DNA from: an uncultured Flavobacteriaceae bacterium
GTDB taxonomy: Bacteria > Bacteroidota > Bacteroidia > Flavobacteriales > Flavobacteriaceae
Direction of reading: 5' to 3'
Assembly: GCA_947494695.1 (NCBI GenBank)
Contig: CANLWB010000009.1
Location: 1 to 64,000 of the forward strand
Length of the DNA stretch: 64,000 nucleotides
The translations under genes and the position numbers were made by a program. Shown in pieces: positions 54,381-63,712 of the stretch (its first letter is position 1; the number at the start of each line of letters is the position of its first letter). Below the pieces are notes generated by a model. It had not been told where the DNA came from and did no database searches. It saw nothing but the letters and a program-made list of their open reading frames with translations.

Positions 54381-57300
54381 TTATATACCAATATTTACTC
54401 CAAATATAAATTGTTTTGGTTGTGGCCATGTTCCAAAATCAAAACCTCTATTTATCTCAGTAGCAGGTGACACCTCTACATCTAATCCGGAATACGTATC
54501 AAACAAAGTAATTAAGTTAGTTCCCATAACATATAATCTCATATTAGATAAACCAAATTTATCCAATACCTTAGACGGTACGTTATAACCTAACTGAATG
54601 GATTTCAGTCTTAAGAAAGAACCATCTTCTATCATATCAGAATTTGTATTTTGCTCAAAACTTGTTGTACTGGATGCTTTAGGTAATACTGCATCTGCAT
54701 TATTAGCTAAATACGGACTTCCCCAAGAGCGGAATAAACGGTCTGCAGCCTTTGGTCCCTGGAAAAGACCGTAACGCGTAAAACGGTTATAATAATTTAA
54801 CAGATCGTTACCAACACTTGCATACCAAATTGTATTTAAATCGAAGTCTTTATACTTAACTCCAATGTTTAAACCTGCTGTAAAATCTGGATGAGGGTTA
54901 CCAATCCAAGTACGATCGTCTGGAGTAATTTCACCGTCTCCATCAACATCTCTTATTTTCAGGTTACCTGGTTCATTATAATCTCCATTAACTGGATGTG
55001 CATCTGCTTCTGCCTGTGTTTGGAAAATACCATCTACAACATACCCATAAAACTCAGGGAAAGCTCTTCCGCTTTCTGCTCTTGTGTACGTTTGTCCTCT
55101 TTCACTTCTTCCTATAAGTCGGTCACCATCTTCTCCTGATAACTGAGTAACTTCATTTTTGTATGTTGACACATTAAGTCCAACATTAAAGCTTAAATCT
55201 TCATTAATACTCTTGTTGTATGTAATTTCCACATCAAGACCTGTGTTATCCATGGTACCTACATTTACAAAAGGAGCGGTAGCCTGTCCTACAATTGACG
55301 GTATAGTTGTTCTAAACAACATATCTCTTGTTGTTTTTTTCCAAAAATCAACACTTACAAATAAACCACCATTAATAGCAGCATCAAGACCAAAGTTTAT
55401 CGATTCTGTAGTTTCCCACTTCGCATCTGGGTTACCAAAAGCTGTAGACTGGTAACCAAGTGATATGGTGTTATCACCTCCAGTAATACCATAGTAAGAG
55501 TTTCCTAAACCAGAACCAAATGTTGTAAACCCATTATAGTTACCAATTTGATCGTTACCAGATAATCCCCATCCAGCTCTTAATTTTAATTGTCCTAACC
55601 AATTGGCAGTTCCACCCATAAAATCTTCTTTAGAAATCACCCATCCGGCAGAAGCCGCAGGGAAATATCCGTAACGGTTGTTAGCTCCGAATCGTGATGA
55701 ACCATCGCGACGAATTGTACCTTCTAAGATGTACTTGTCATCATAAGAGTAAAATGCTCTAGAGAATAAAGAGAATAAAGACCAATTAAAAGGACTAGCA
55801 AAGGCCGTCTGCGAACCGTTAGTTACTGCACCAGCTCCAGAACTTAAAAAGTAGAATTCATCATCTGTTGAAATGAAACCTGCTCGTCCAGCTGTTATAA
55901 TATCAAAATTAGATTTGGTAGACTCCATTCCTACCAAAACGTCTAAAGTATGAACGTCTGAAAATGTCTTCGAATAATTTAACGTATTGGTAAAGTTCCA
56001 AATTAAACTATTATTTCTAGTTTCATTTAATGTATTGGTAAACGAACCATTCGTATTTTCTGGATCTCCAAATCTAGGGTCTTTACCATTAAACCAGTTC
56101 ATATTATAACCAAACAATGATTTAAGTTTTAAATCTTTTAAAGGACTAATTTCGATATAGAAATTACCTTGTACGTTTAAGGTTGTTCTTAAATCTTTAC
56201 GCTCACGGAAGTTGTTTCCTAATGGGTTTGGACCATCATTTAAGTTACCACCAACAATACCTCCAGCCCAATTTCCGGCGATATCAAATACTGGAATTAA
56301 CGGACTTGTTTCTGCAATAGCATTAAAACCTACCGTATTACCGCTACTTTCACTTAGTGTAGCTCCTAATCTTTGTCCAATTCTTAACCAATCTGTAAGT
56401 TCTGAATCAATATTAGATCTAAAAGCATATCGCTTAAATCCATTATATTTAAAAACACCTTCTTCGTTGAAAAAACTAGCATTTAATGCATATGTTGTTT
56501 TTTCTGAACCTCCAGTTACACTTAAGTTGTAATCCTGTAATAGTGCAGTTCTATACAACTCATCTAACCAATCTGTACCATTTTGATTCGTTAATGTAAT
56601 AGGATAATTTCTTTCTTCATATAAAGAAGGGTCTGTAGAAGGATCTCCAATAGACGCTCCATTAGGGAATAAATAGTCGTTTACCCTCGTCCCCATAATG
56701 TCATTTGGATCAAATTGAAAATGTGGATGATTTGGAGCAATACCATCATTGGTTTGCTCTAACCACAACATTTGTCCAATTAAATTAGGATCGGTAACCA
56801 AATCATACTTGGCATTGTTTCTACCCATACCGGTTCTAACATTAAATTGAACTTTAGCTGCCTGTCCTTTTCTTCCTGTTTTTGTTGTAACCAAAATTAC
56901 ACCACTAGCACCTCTTGCTCCATAAATAGCAGTCGACGATGCATCCTTTAATACTTGTATAGACTCAATTTGATCTGGTGGTGGCACAGTACCTCCAGTT
57001 ACACCATCTACAATAAATAATGGTGAGTTTCCATTAATACTTCCCAGACCACGAATTCTAACTTGTGCCTGTTGACCAGGTCTTGCCGAAGCAACAACGG
57101 TTACACCAGAAGCACTACCTTGTAAGGCTCTTGTAGCATCTGAAGAAGGTTGCTGTTCTAAGAAATCTTTATCTACTGTACTCACAGCACTAACGATATC
57201 TGCTTTTTTTCTGCTACCGTATCCAATTAAGATAACTTCATTTAAAGATTCAGCATCTTCAACTAAAACCACATTAATTGTAGTATTAGCACCAACCAGA

Positions 57301-57590
57301 ATTTCTTTTCTTTCAAATCCAGTATAAGAGAACACCAGAGTTTCTCCTGCACTTGCTTCAATGGTATATTTACCGTCAAAATCTGTATACGCACCTCTAC
57401 TAGTTCCTTTCACCACAACATTGGCACCTATTAAAGGTTGATTAGATTCATCTGAAATAACCCCAGTTACATTAACTGTTTGTGCCTGTAGCAAAAAAGC
57501 ACTGAAAAGAAAGAACAACAAGATTCCTTTCTTTTTACCTAAAAAACCAAATTTGGTTAATAGGCATTTAAAAAAATAAATTTTCCTCAT
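54381..57590 (-). CDS. SusC/RagA-family TonB-dependent outer membrane transporter
   Basis: TonB-dependent beta-barrel of 1069 residues that imports a ligand captured by SusD. After the signal peptide (cleavage near AFLLQAQ) comes a carboxypeptidase-regulatory-like domain (about 40-115, GVISDESNQPLIGANVVVKGT). A short TonB-box-like segment (NEVILIGYGSRKKAD) and the plug follow (SASGVTVVASARPGQQAQVRIRG, SIQVLKDASSTAIYGARGA). The barrel ends in IFGVNIGI. Length is normal. First gene of the pair. Confidence 0.96.
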   Translation of the reverse strand: MRKIYFFKCLLTKFGFLGKKKGILLFFLFSAFLLQAQTVNVTGVISDESNQPLIGANVVVKGTSRGAYTDFDGKYTIEASAGETLVFSYTGFERKEILVGANTTINVVLVEDAESLNEVILIGYGSRKKADIVSAVSTVDKDFLEQQPSSDATRALQGSASGVTVVASARPGQQAQVRIRGLGSINGNSPLFIVDGVTGGTVPPPDQIESIQVLKDASSTAIYGARGASGVILVTTKTGRKGQAAKVQFNVRTGMGRNNAKYDLVTDPNLIGQMLWLEQTNDGIAPNHPHFQFDPNDIMGTRVNDYLFPNGASIGDPSTDPSLYEERNYPITLTNQNGTDWLDELYRTALLQDYNLSVTGGSEKTTYALNASFFNEEGVFKYNGFKRYAFRSNIDSELTDWLRIGQRLGATLSESSGNTVGFNAIAETSPLIPVFDIAGNWAGGIVGGNLNDGPNPLGNNFRERKDLRTTLNVQGNFYIEISPLKDLKLKSLFGYNMNWFNGKDPRFGDPENTNGSFTNTLNETRNNSLIWNFTNTLNYSKTFSDVHTLDVLVGMESTKSNFDIITAGRAGFISTDDEFYFLSSGAGAVTNGSQTAFASPFNWSLFSLFSRAFYSYDDKYILEGTIRRDGSSRFGANNRYGYFPAASAGWVISKEDFMGGTANWLGQLKLRAGWGLSGNDQIGNYNGFTTFGSGLGNSYYGITGGDNTISLGYQSTAFGNPDAKWETTESINFGLDAAINGGLFVSVDFWKKTTRDMLFRTTIPSIVGQATAPFVNVGTMDNTGLDVEITYNKSINEDLSFNVGLNVSTYKNEVTQLSGEDGDRLIGRSERGQTYTRAESGRAFPEFYGYVVDGIFQTQAEADAHPVNGDYNEPGNLKIRDVDGDGEITPDDRTWIGNPHPDFTAGLNIGVKYKDFDLNTIWYASVGNDLLNYYNRFTRYGLFQGPKAADRLFRSWGSPYLANNADAVLPKASSTTSFEQNTNSDMIEDGSFLRLKSIQLGYNVPSKVLDKFGLSNMRLYVMGTNLITLFDTYSGLDVEVSPATEINRGFDFGTWPQPKQFIFGVNIGI

Positions 57591-57925
57591 AATTTTAGTT
57601 TAGTTAATAAATTAGTTTTGCATGATTGTTTAGAAGTATTACTACCAATTTTAACAAAAGGCATATAACACAAATCAATTAGAATATAGGTACGCAAATT
57701 ACATCTTAAGCATACTTAGAGGTGAGTAAACGGAATTCAACTACGGGTAAAAATCAATCAAAAACCGCTCAGGATTCCATATTTATCAATTAATGAGCAA
57801 ATAATTATTAACTTGCTCTTTTTTTAAGAGGTATTTTAAATATTTCAAAATACAACTCTTAACCCCTAATTATTTAGGCGATTGACCACCTGGTATATTT
57901 TTAAAGAAAAACATCTAAATTTTTC
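57591..57925. other. Divergent regulatory region between susC and the FG-GAP lipoprotein
   Basis: No gene and no exact TAnnTTTG match on either strand. Two inverted repeats stand side by side: GAGCAA/TTGCTC (57795-57818) followed by TTTTTTT, and AAGAG-GTATTTT paired with AAAATAC-AA-CTCTT (57826-57860). They may be binding sites for the locus regulator, or an early terminator on the plus strand. Confidence 0.5.
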
Positions 57926-60900
57926 ATGTTGAAAAAAATTTATGGCACTATAATTTTGGTTGTGCTAAGTATGGGTTCTTGTACTAAAACGCACCAACCT
58001 GTTTTGAATGAAACAGACAAACATTTTAGTTTAATTAGCTCAAATCATACGGGAATTACATTTTCAAATACACTTACTGAAAGTGAAAAGGAGAATCACC
58101 TCATTAATGAAAATTTCGTAACCGGAGCCGGTGTTGCTATTGGAGATATTAATAATGATGGGTTGCCCGACATCTATTTTTCGGGAAATCAGGTTAAGGA
58201 TAAACTATATCTAAATAAAGGCCATTTAACTTTCGAGGATATTTCTCTAAAATCTGGAATAGACGATATTAATTCGTGGTCTACTGGCGTCACCTTCGCC
58301 GATGTGAATGCAGATGGTTATGAGGACATTTACGTTTGTAAAAATGTTAATCAAAAAAGAGGTGTGGGCAGTAACAATCTGCTTTATATAAACAATGGCG
58401 ATTTAAGCTTTACCGAAAGTGCCAAAGCATATCGAATCAATGACCCAGGACATTCCATTCAGGCCAACTTTTTCGACTTCAACAAAGATGGTTGGGTGGA
58501 TTTATATCTGGTTAATCAACCTCCGGGATACGGTAACAGATCCAGTGGACAAACACCATTAAAATATGCAAATCCGCGCTATAGTGACAAACTTTTTCTA
58601 AATCTGGGCGCAAACAAAGGTTTTGTGGAAGTATCTCACATGGCAGGCACTAAAAATTTAGCTCATGGACTATCGGCAAGTATTGGAGACATTAACAACG
58701 ACAGCTGGCCAGATATATATATTACTAACGACTATGATAAGCCTGATTATTTATATGTAAATAATGGTGACAAGACTTTTAGAAATGCTATTAACGAATC
58801 GTTTAAACACATTTCTAATTTTAGTATGGGAAGTGATATCGCCGATTTCGACAATGACGGCCACCTGGACATTATGGTTGTGGATATGGTTGCTGAAGAC
58901 CACAAACGTATAAAGACAAACATGGGAGGTATGAATCCTGAGGATTTCTGGGCCATTGTTGATAAAGGATGGCACCACCAATATATGTTTAACACCTTAC
59001 ACAAAAATAATGGTAACAGTACGTTTAGTGATCTCGCCCAATTTGCCGGGGTTTCAAACACAGATTGGAGTTGGGGACCATTAATTGCCGATTTTGACAA
59101 TGATGGACTCAAAGATATTTTTGTTACTAACGGCATTAAAAGAAATATGCGCTACAGTGACGTTAATAACAAATATGAAATCATTTTAGATAGTGTTGAG
59201 GTTGAAGCAAAGCAACAGAATAAAAGATTTCAAGATATTGTTAATGTTTTGTCTTTAGCACAAATGGCTCCAGAAGACAAACTCAATAATTACATCTATC
59301 AAAATAAGGGAGATTTAACCTTTGAAAACAAAATTAAGGATTGGGGTTTCGATCTACCAACCCTATCAAATGGTGCCAGCTATGCCGATTTAGACCTAGA
59401 TGGTGATTTAGATATTATCGTGAGCAACATAGATAGCGAGGCATTTATTTATAGAAATAACACTATCGAAAGAAACATTGGTAATTTTATAAGGTTTCAA
59501 TTAAAATCACATAACAACTCCAACATATACGGTGCAAGAATTAGCGTATTCAAAGCTGATTCTTTATGGCAAATCGTAGAACTCACAAATAATCGGGGTT
59601 ACATGTCCAAAAGTGAAGATATTGCACATTTTGGAATTGGTAATGCCAATCGGGTTGAAAAAATTGAAATTAAATGGCCTAACGGTAAAACCACTTTGCT
59701 GGAAGATATTAAAGCTAACCAAACCATTCAAGTTTCATCTAAACATGCAACTATGCGTCAGTCTGACTTTGAACAGGCTAAACGTAATTTGATTTTTAAA
59801 GATATTATTCCGGACACCAAGCTTTTATACAAACACAAAGAAAACACATATAACGACTATGTAAGAGAGGTCTTATTACCCCATAAAATGTCTCAATTCG
59901 GCCCATACATTTCTGTCGGGGATGTTAACGGTGATTCCCTAGAAGACTTTTTCATTGGTGGTTCTTCGGGATATTCTGGAACCTTATTTTTGCAAAAAGA
60001 AGATGGTACTTTTTTAGAAAAACAAGATGGCCCATGGCAGCAAGATAAAGAAGCCGAAGATGCCGGAAGTACATTCTTGGACGTAGATAATGATGGTGAT
60101 TTAGATTTGTTTGTAACTAGTGGAGGGAATGAATTCCCTGAAAACCATAAACTCTTTCAAGATAGATTATACATAAACAATGGCTCGGGTATCTTTAAAA
60201 AAGATAAAGCAAGCGTCCCCAAATACCATATTAGTAGCTCTGTGGTTAAACAAGGAGATTATGACAATGATGGTGACCTTGACCTTTTTATTGGAGGCAG
60301 ATTGACACCCCAAAAATATCCACACCCTGCGACCAGCAAACTACTGGAAAATAGAAATGGCACCTTTATAGATGTGACGTCTACAGTAATCCCCGACCTG
60401 AACAAACTAGGCTTAGTTACATCTGCGACCTGGGTTGACATCAATAATGATGATTCGTTAGACCTGGTTGTTGTGGGTGAATGGATGCCAATCACCATTT
60501 TTATAAACAAAGATGGTTTATTTGCTAAAACACCATTCGAAGGACTCAAAAATACCGAAGGGTGGCACTTTCAAGTTACTAGTGCAGATATGGATCATGA
60601 CGGTGATAACGATCTTATTGTTGGTAATTTAGGCCTCAATTACAAATATAAAGCCACACAAGACAATCCATTTCAAGTGCATAGTTACGATTTTGATAAC
60701 AATGGATTGAATGATATTGTTTTAAGTTATTATGATCATGGTCAGGTATATCCCGTGCGTGGTAGATCCTGTTCATTAGAACAAATCCCTTCTTTAGAAA
60801 AGAAATTCCCTAATTTCGAATCGTTTGGAAACTCTAATTTGAAAGACATCTATGGGAGTAACTTAGATAACGCCTTACATTTTAAGGCCTATGACTTTGC

Positions 60901-61258
60901 TTCATATTATATCGAAAATATAGAAGGAAGAGATTTTAAACGTCATAAACTACCCCAATCGGCGCAAATATCCAGTATTAACAATATTATTGTTGATGAT
61001 TTTGATTCTGATGGTCATACAGATATTCTAATATCAGGGAATTTGTATGGCTCTGAAATAGAAACTCCCAGGAATGATGCAGGTATAGGTCTATATTTAA
61101 AAGGAGATGGTAACGGCAACTTTAAAAGTGTTCCTGCAACCAAAAGTGGATTTTACTCACCAAATAATGCAAAATCCATGGTGAAAATTAAAATTAAGGG
61201 CGCCAATGCTATTTTAATTGGTAATAATAATGACAGCGTACAGGTGTTCGAATATTAG
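57926..61258 (+). CDS. Lipoprotein with two FG-GAP propellers around an ASPIC/UnbV domain
   Basis: A lipobox (LSMGSC) near residue 19 predicts an outer-membrane lipoprotein. Calcium-loop motifs of the FG-GAP/VCBS type occur seven times before residue 500 (DINNDGLPDIYF first, DLDLDGDLDIIV last) and seven times after 660 (DVNGDSLEDFFI first, DFDSDGHTDILI last). Between them (about 520-600) is an ASPIC/UnbV domain (YGARISVF, AHFGIGNANRVEKIEIKWPNGK). This suggests two seven-bladed propellers flanking the domain in 1110 residues. The family (CRTAC1-like) has no proven bacterial role; its place next to SusCD suggests ligand capture or surface assembly. Confidence 0.9.
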   Translation: MLKKIYGTIILVVLSMGSCTKTHQPVLNETDKHFSLISSNHTGITFSNTLTESEKENHLINENFVTGAGVAIGDINNDGLPDIYFSGNQVKDKLYLNKGHLTFEDISLKSGIDDINSWSTGVTFADVNADGYEDIYVCKNVNQKRGVGSNNLLYINNGDLSFTESAKAYRINDPGHSIQANFFDFNKDGWVDLYLVNQPPGYGNRSSGQTPLKYANPRYSDKLFLNLGANKGFVEVSHMAGTKNLAHGLSASIGDINNDSWPDIYITNDYDKPDYLYVNNGDKTFRNAINESFKHISNFSMGSDIADFDNDGHLDIMVVDMVAEDHKRIKTNMGGMNPEDFWAIVDKGWHHQYMFNTLHKNNGNSTFSDLAQFAGVSNTDWSWGPLIADFDNDGLKDIFVTNGIKRNMRYSDVNNKYEIILDSVEVEAKQQNKRFQDIVNVLSLAQMAPEDKLNNYIYQNKGDLTFENKIKDWGFDLPTLSNGASYADLDLDGDLDIIVSNIDSEAFIYRNNTIERNIGNFIRFQLKSHNNSNIYGARISVFKADSLWQIVELTNNRGYMSKSEDIAHFGIGNANRVEKIEIKWPNGKTTLLEDIKANQTIQVSSKHATMRQSDFEQAKRNLIFKDIIPDTKLLYKHKENTYNDYVREVLLPHKMSQFGPYISVGDVNGDSLEDFFIGGSSGYSGTLFLQKEDGTFLEKQDGPWQQDKEAEDAGSTFLDVDNDGDLDLFVTSGGNEFPENHKLFQDRLYINNGSGIFKKDKASVPKYHISSSVVKQGDYDNDGDLDLFIGGRLTPQKYPHPATSKLLENRNGTFIDVTSTVIPDLNKLGLVTSATWVDINNDDSLDLVVVGEWMPITIFINKDGLFAKTPFEGLKNTEGWHFQVTSADMDHDGDNDLIVGNLGLNYKYKATQDNPFQVHSYDFDNNGLNDIVLSYYDHGQVYPVRGRSCSLEQIPSLEKKFPNFESFGNSNLKDIYGSNLDNALHFKAYDFASYYIENIEGRDFKRHKLPQSAQISSINNIIVDDFDSDGHTDILISGNLYGSEIETPRNDAGIGLYLKGDGNGNFKSVPATKSGFYSPNNAKSMVKIKIKGANAILIGNNNDSVQVFEY

Positions 61259-61372
61259 TTCGTCCACCTTTTTTTCACATCATATAAACTCAAATTTACT
61301 TCTATTTGATTTGAGTTTACTCTTTTAAAAGCTATGTATATTTTAATTTTAGTGTAACTAAAATGACATGTT

Positions 61373-63205
61373 TTGCATACTTTTAAAATATTAGTCTTTT
61401 TTTTAATATTCGGTGTTACTGCTGCAAATGCCCAAAGGTTTTCCGAAAAGCAGGTTTCTACGTTTTACGAAATGGGTATTAATTATGGAAATGCTGTGGC
61501 CGACTACGATCTGGATGGCGACCTGGATGTTTTTATTGTAGCATATAATTCTTTCGATAAAAATAACTCCAGCACCTGGAGCCGACTTTTAAATAATAAA
61601 GGCGGACGCTTTGAAGATGCCACCGAAGATGCAGGGTTTGCAATCCAACATACGCATGCCAGTAAACCCGATTTAAAGCTTGGTGCTGCATGGGGTGATT
61701 ATAATAATGATGGCTACCCAGATTTATTACTCGCTCACCAAAATGGCACACAGCTTTATAAAAATATGGGTAACGGTAAATTTACAGATGTTAGTCTGCA
61801 AACCAACATCACATCTTGCGATAACAATTGTATTAATACCGGAGGACTTTGGTGGGATTATGATAATGACGGCGACCTCGATCTTTACCTTCAATATTTA
61901 AATGCTGCAAATAGATTATTTACTAATAATAGCGACGGCTCTTTTACAGAAGTAGATGGTGCCCTCAACCTTGATGATAGCAATAGAACATGGTCTTGCC
62001 TTCCAATTGATGTGAATTATGATGGGTGGATGGATTTATACGTGGTAAACGATTTTGGTTTAAGTAAGTTTTACTTAAGCCAGGAAGGCAAGTCTTTTGT
62101 TGAGTCTACCAAGACCTATAACCTGGCAAATCTTGGCTGTGGCATGGGTTCAGACATTGGTGATTACAATAATGATGGTTTCTTTGATATCTACGTAACC
62201 AACATTGCAGAAGATAAAAGCAACCCGCTCTTCATGGGAACACCCGGTGCGCCTTTTGAAAATAAAACGGAGATCGAAAAAGTTGGAAACGGACATTTTG
62301 GTTGGGGTACACGACTTTTTGATGCGGATAATGACGGTGATCAAGACATCTATGTGGTTAATGGCGATAACGACCTACATTATAAAAATGTGTTCTTTAA
62401 AAACTTAAGAAGTGAAGGCTCTAATCATTTCGAAGATTGGTCAGAAAAATCAAAAGCAGATGGTTTTGCCAATGGTATGGGAGCCGAGGTTTTTGATTTC
62501 GATAATGATGGTGATTTAGATATTTTAGTAAGCAACACAAATAATTTCCCATATTTATATGAAAATATTACTGGCTCCTCAAACTCCTGGCTTCAGGTAA
62601 ACCTTCAGGGGATTACAGTAAACAGAAATGCGTTTGGAGCTAGCCTATCGGCGTTTTCTGAAGGCAAAGCTGTTCATAGACTCCACCATGGTGCTACAAT
62701 TATGGGACAAAGTATCAAACCCATTCATTTCGGACTTGGGGAAACTAAAAAAGTAGATAGTCTTATTGTAAAATGGCCTAACGGTGTAAAAGAAACCATT
62801 TACGATATTGATAAAAATCAAAAAATCACTGTAGTTGAAGGTCAGGGCATGACAGAGGGAAAAACTTTTGAAGACACCGAACAAGAGGAAGAAATCGAAG
62901 AAGAAACCCCTGCACCTGAATCTGAATCTGAACAAATAAGCCTTTTAGCAGCTCCTAACCCATTTTCTATATTTACAGAATTTAAATTCAATACCACATC
63001 TCAAACATCATTAGAAATACATATTTACTCTATTTCTGGGCTCCAAATCTGGAATCTCAGCAGAGATTCTACTCCCACTGGAGAATGGTCTGAAAAATGG
63101 TATGGAGAGAGTTCAAATGGACATCATTGTCCTTCTGGCTTATATATTTATCAAATTAAACTCGACGATAAAACCTGGACCGGAAAACTTGTTTTAAAAA
63201 GCTAG
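61373..63205 (+). CDS. FG-GAP/ASPIC-UnbV protein with T9SS type A sorting domain
   Basis: A TTG start at 61373 is used because it opens a signal peptide (MHTFKILVFFLIFGVTAANA) and an in-frame stop lies 9 bp upstream. Seven FG-GAP calcium loops (DYDLDGDLDVFI first, DFDNDGDLDILV last) suggest one beta-propeller (about 25-400). An ASPIC/UnbV domain follows (about 410-495; FGASLSAF, IHFGLGETKKVDSLIVKWPNG). Then come an acidic Glu/Pro linker and a C-terminal T9SS type A sorting domain (APNPFSIFTEFKF, CPSGLYIYQIKLDDKTWTGKLVL). It should be secreted through the T9SS. It is 114 bp behind the lipoprotein and shares its architecture. Confidence 0.9.
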   Translation: MHTFKILVFFLIFGVTAANAQRFSEKQVSTFYEMGINYGNAVADYDLDGDLDVFIVAYNSFDKNNSSTWSRLLNNKGGRFEDATEDAGFAIQHTHASKPDLKLGAAWGDYNNDGYPDLLLAHQNGTQLYKNMGNGKFTDVSLQTNITSCDNNCINTGGLWWDYDNDGDLDLYLQYLNAANRLFTNNSDGSFTEVDGALNLDDSNRTWSCLPIDVNYDGWMDLYVVNDFGLSKFYLSQEGKSFVESTKTYNLANLGCGMGSDIGDYNNDGFFDIYVTNIAEDKSNPLFMGTPGAPFENKTEIEKVGNGHFGWGTRLFDADNDGDQDIYVVNGDNDLHYKNVFFKNLRSEGSNHFEDWSEKSKADGFANGMGAEVFDFDNDGDLDILVSNTNNFPYLYENITGSSNSWLQVNLQGITVNRNAFGASLSAFSEGKAVHRLHHGATIMGQSIKPIHFGLGETKKVDSLIVKWPNGVKETIYDIDKNQKITVVEGQGMTEGKTFEDTEQEEEIEEETPAPESESEQISLLAAPNPFSIFTEFKFNTTSQTSLEIHIYSISGLQIWNLSRDSTPTGEWSEKWYGESSNGHHCPSGLYIYQIKLDDKTWTGKLVLKS

Positions 63206-63712
63206 TGCTTTACAAATACTTAAGTTGGATACATTCGTAAACGTTCCTAAATCTATTTCTCTAAACCTGTTACACAGTAATCTCGTGCTTAATTCTTAGT
63301 AAACATAACTTACACACTCTAATCTGACATGCATCTTGTATAAGAACATTGATCTCAGCTTGAGACGACTAATAAGTTATCAAGCGGCTAAAATGAGGAT
63401 ATAAACTTGAGACTTTTGTATTGAGACTTTTCATGAAACCATGATGAAATGGTTCGCGATTCTTCAGCTAAAACGCCTCAGCTCGAACAGACAACGCCAT
63501 ATACTGTTTTTTAATGAAATCCAGTTGACATGAATGCTAGCGATCTCGATTTTTCGTCTGAATTATATCAAAATATTTAAAATCTATAGTTATAGATGTC
63601 AGCCCCGTTCCTTTAAACAGAGATTATCTTATTTCAACAAAGCATTGATTTTCTGTACAATTCAACATAAGTTGAAGGCATTTATCTTCAACCATAATTC
63701 GCAAGCTCCGTG
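63206..63712. other. 507-bp intergenic gap
   Basis: No convincing reading frame, promoter element or terminator. A small inverted repeat AACCAT/ATGGTT lies near 63440-63456. The FG-GAP gene and the MFS gene converge here. Confidence 0.45.

Noticed and set aside
58747-59136. 129-codon minus-strand frame within the FG-GAP lipoprotein gene
   Set aside because: Repeated SLSKSAI segments are the reverse reading of the repeated calcium-loop codons, not a gene.
61373-63205. Integrin-like adhesin as the name for the FG-GAP proteins
   Set aside because: FG-GAP calcium loops are shared with integrins, but the ASPIC/UnbV domain and the Bacteroidota context make adhesion only one unproven option.
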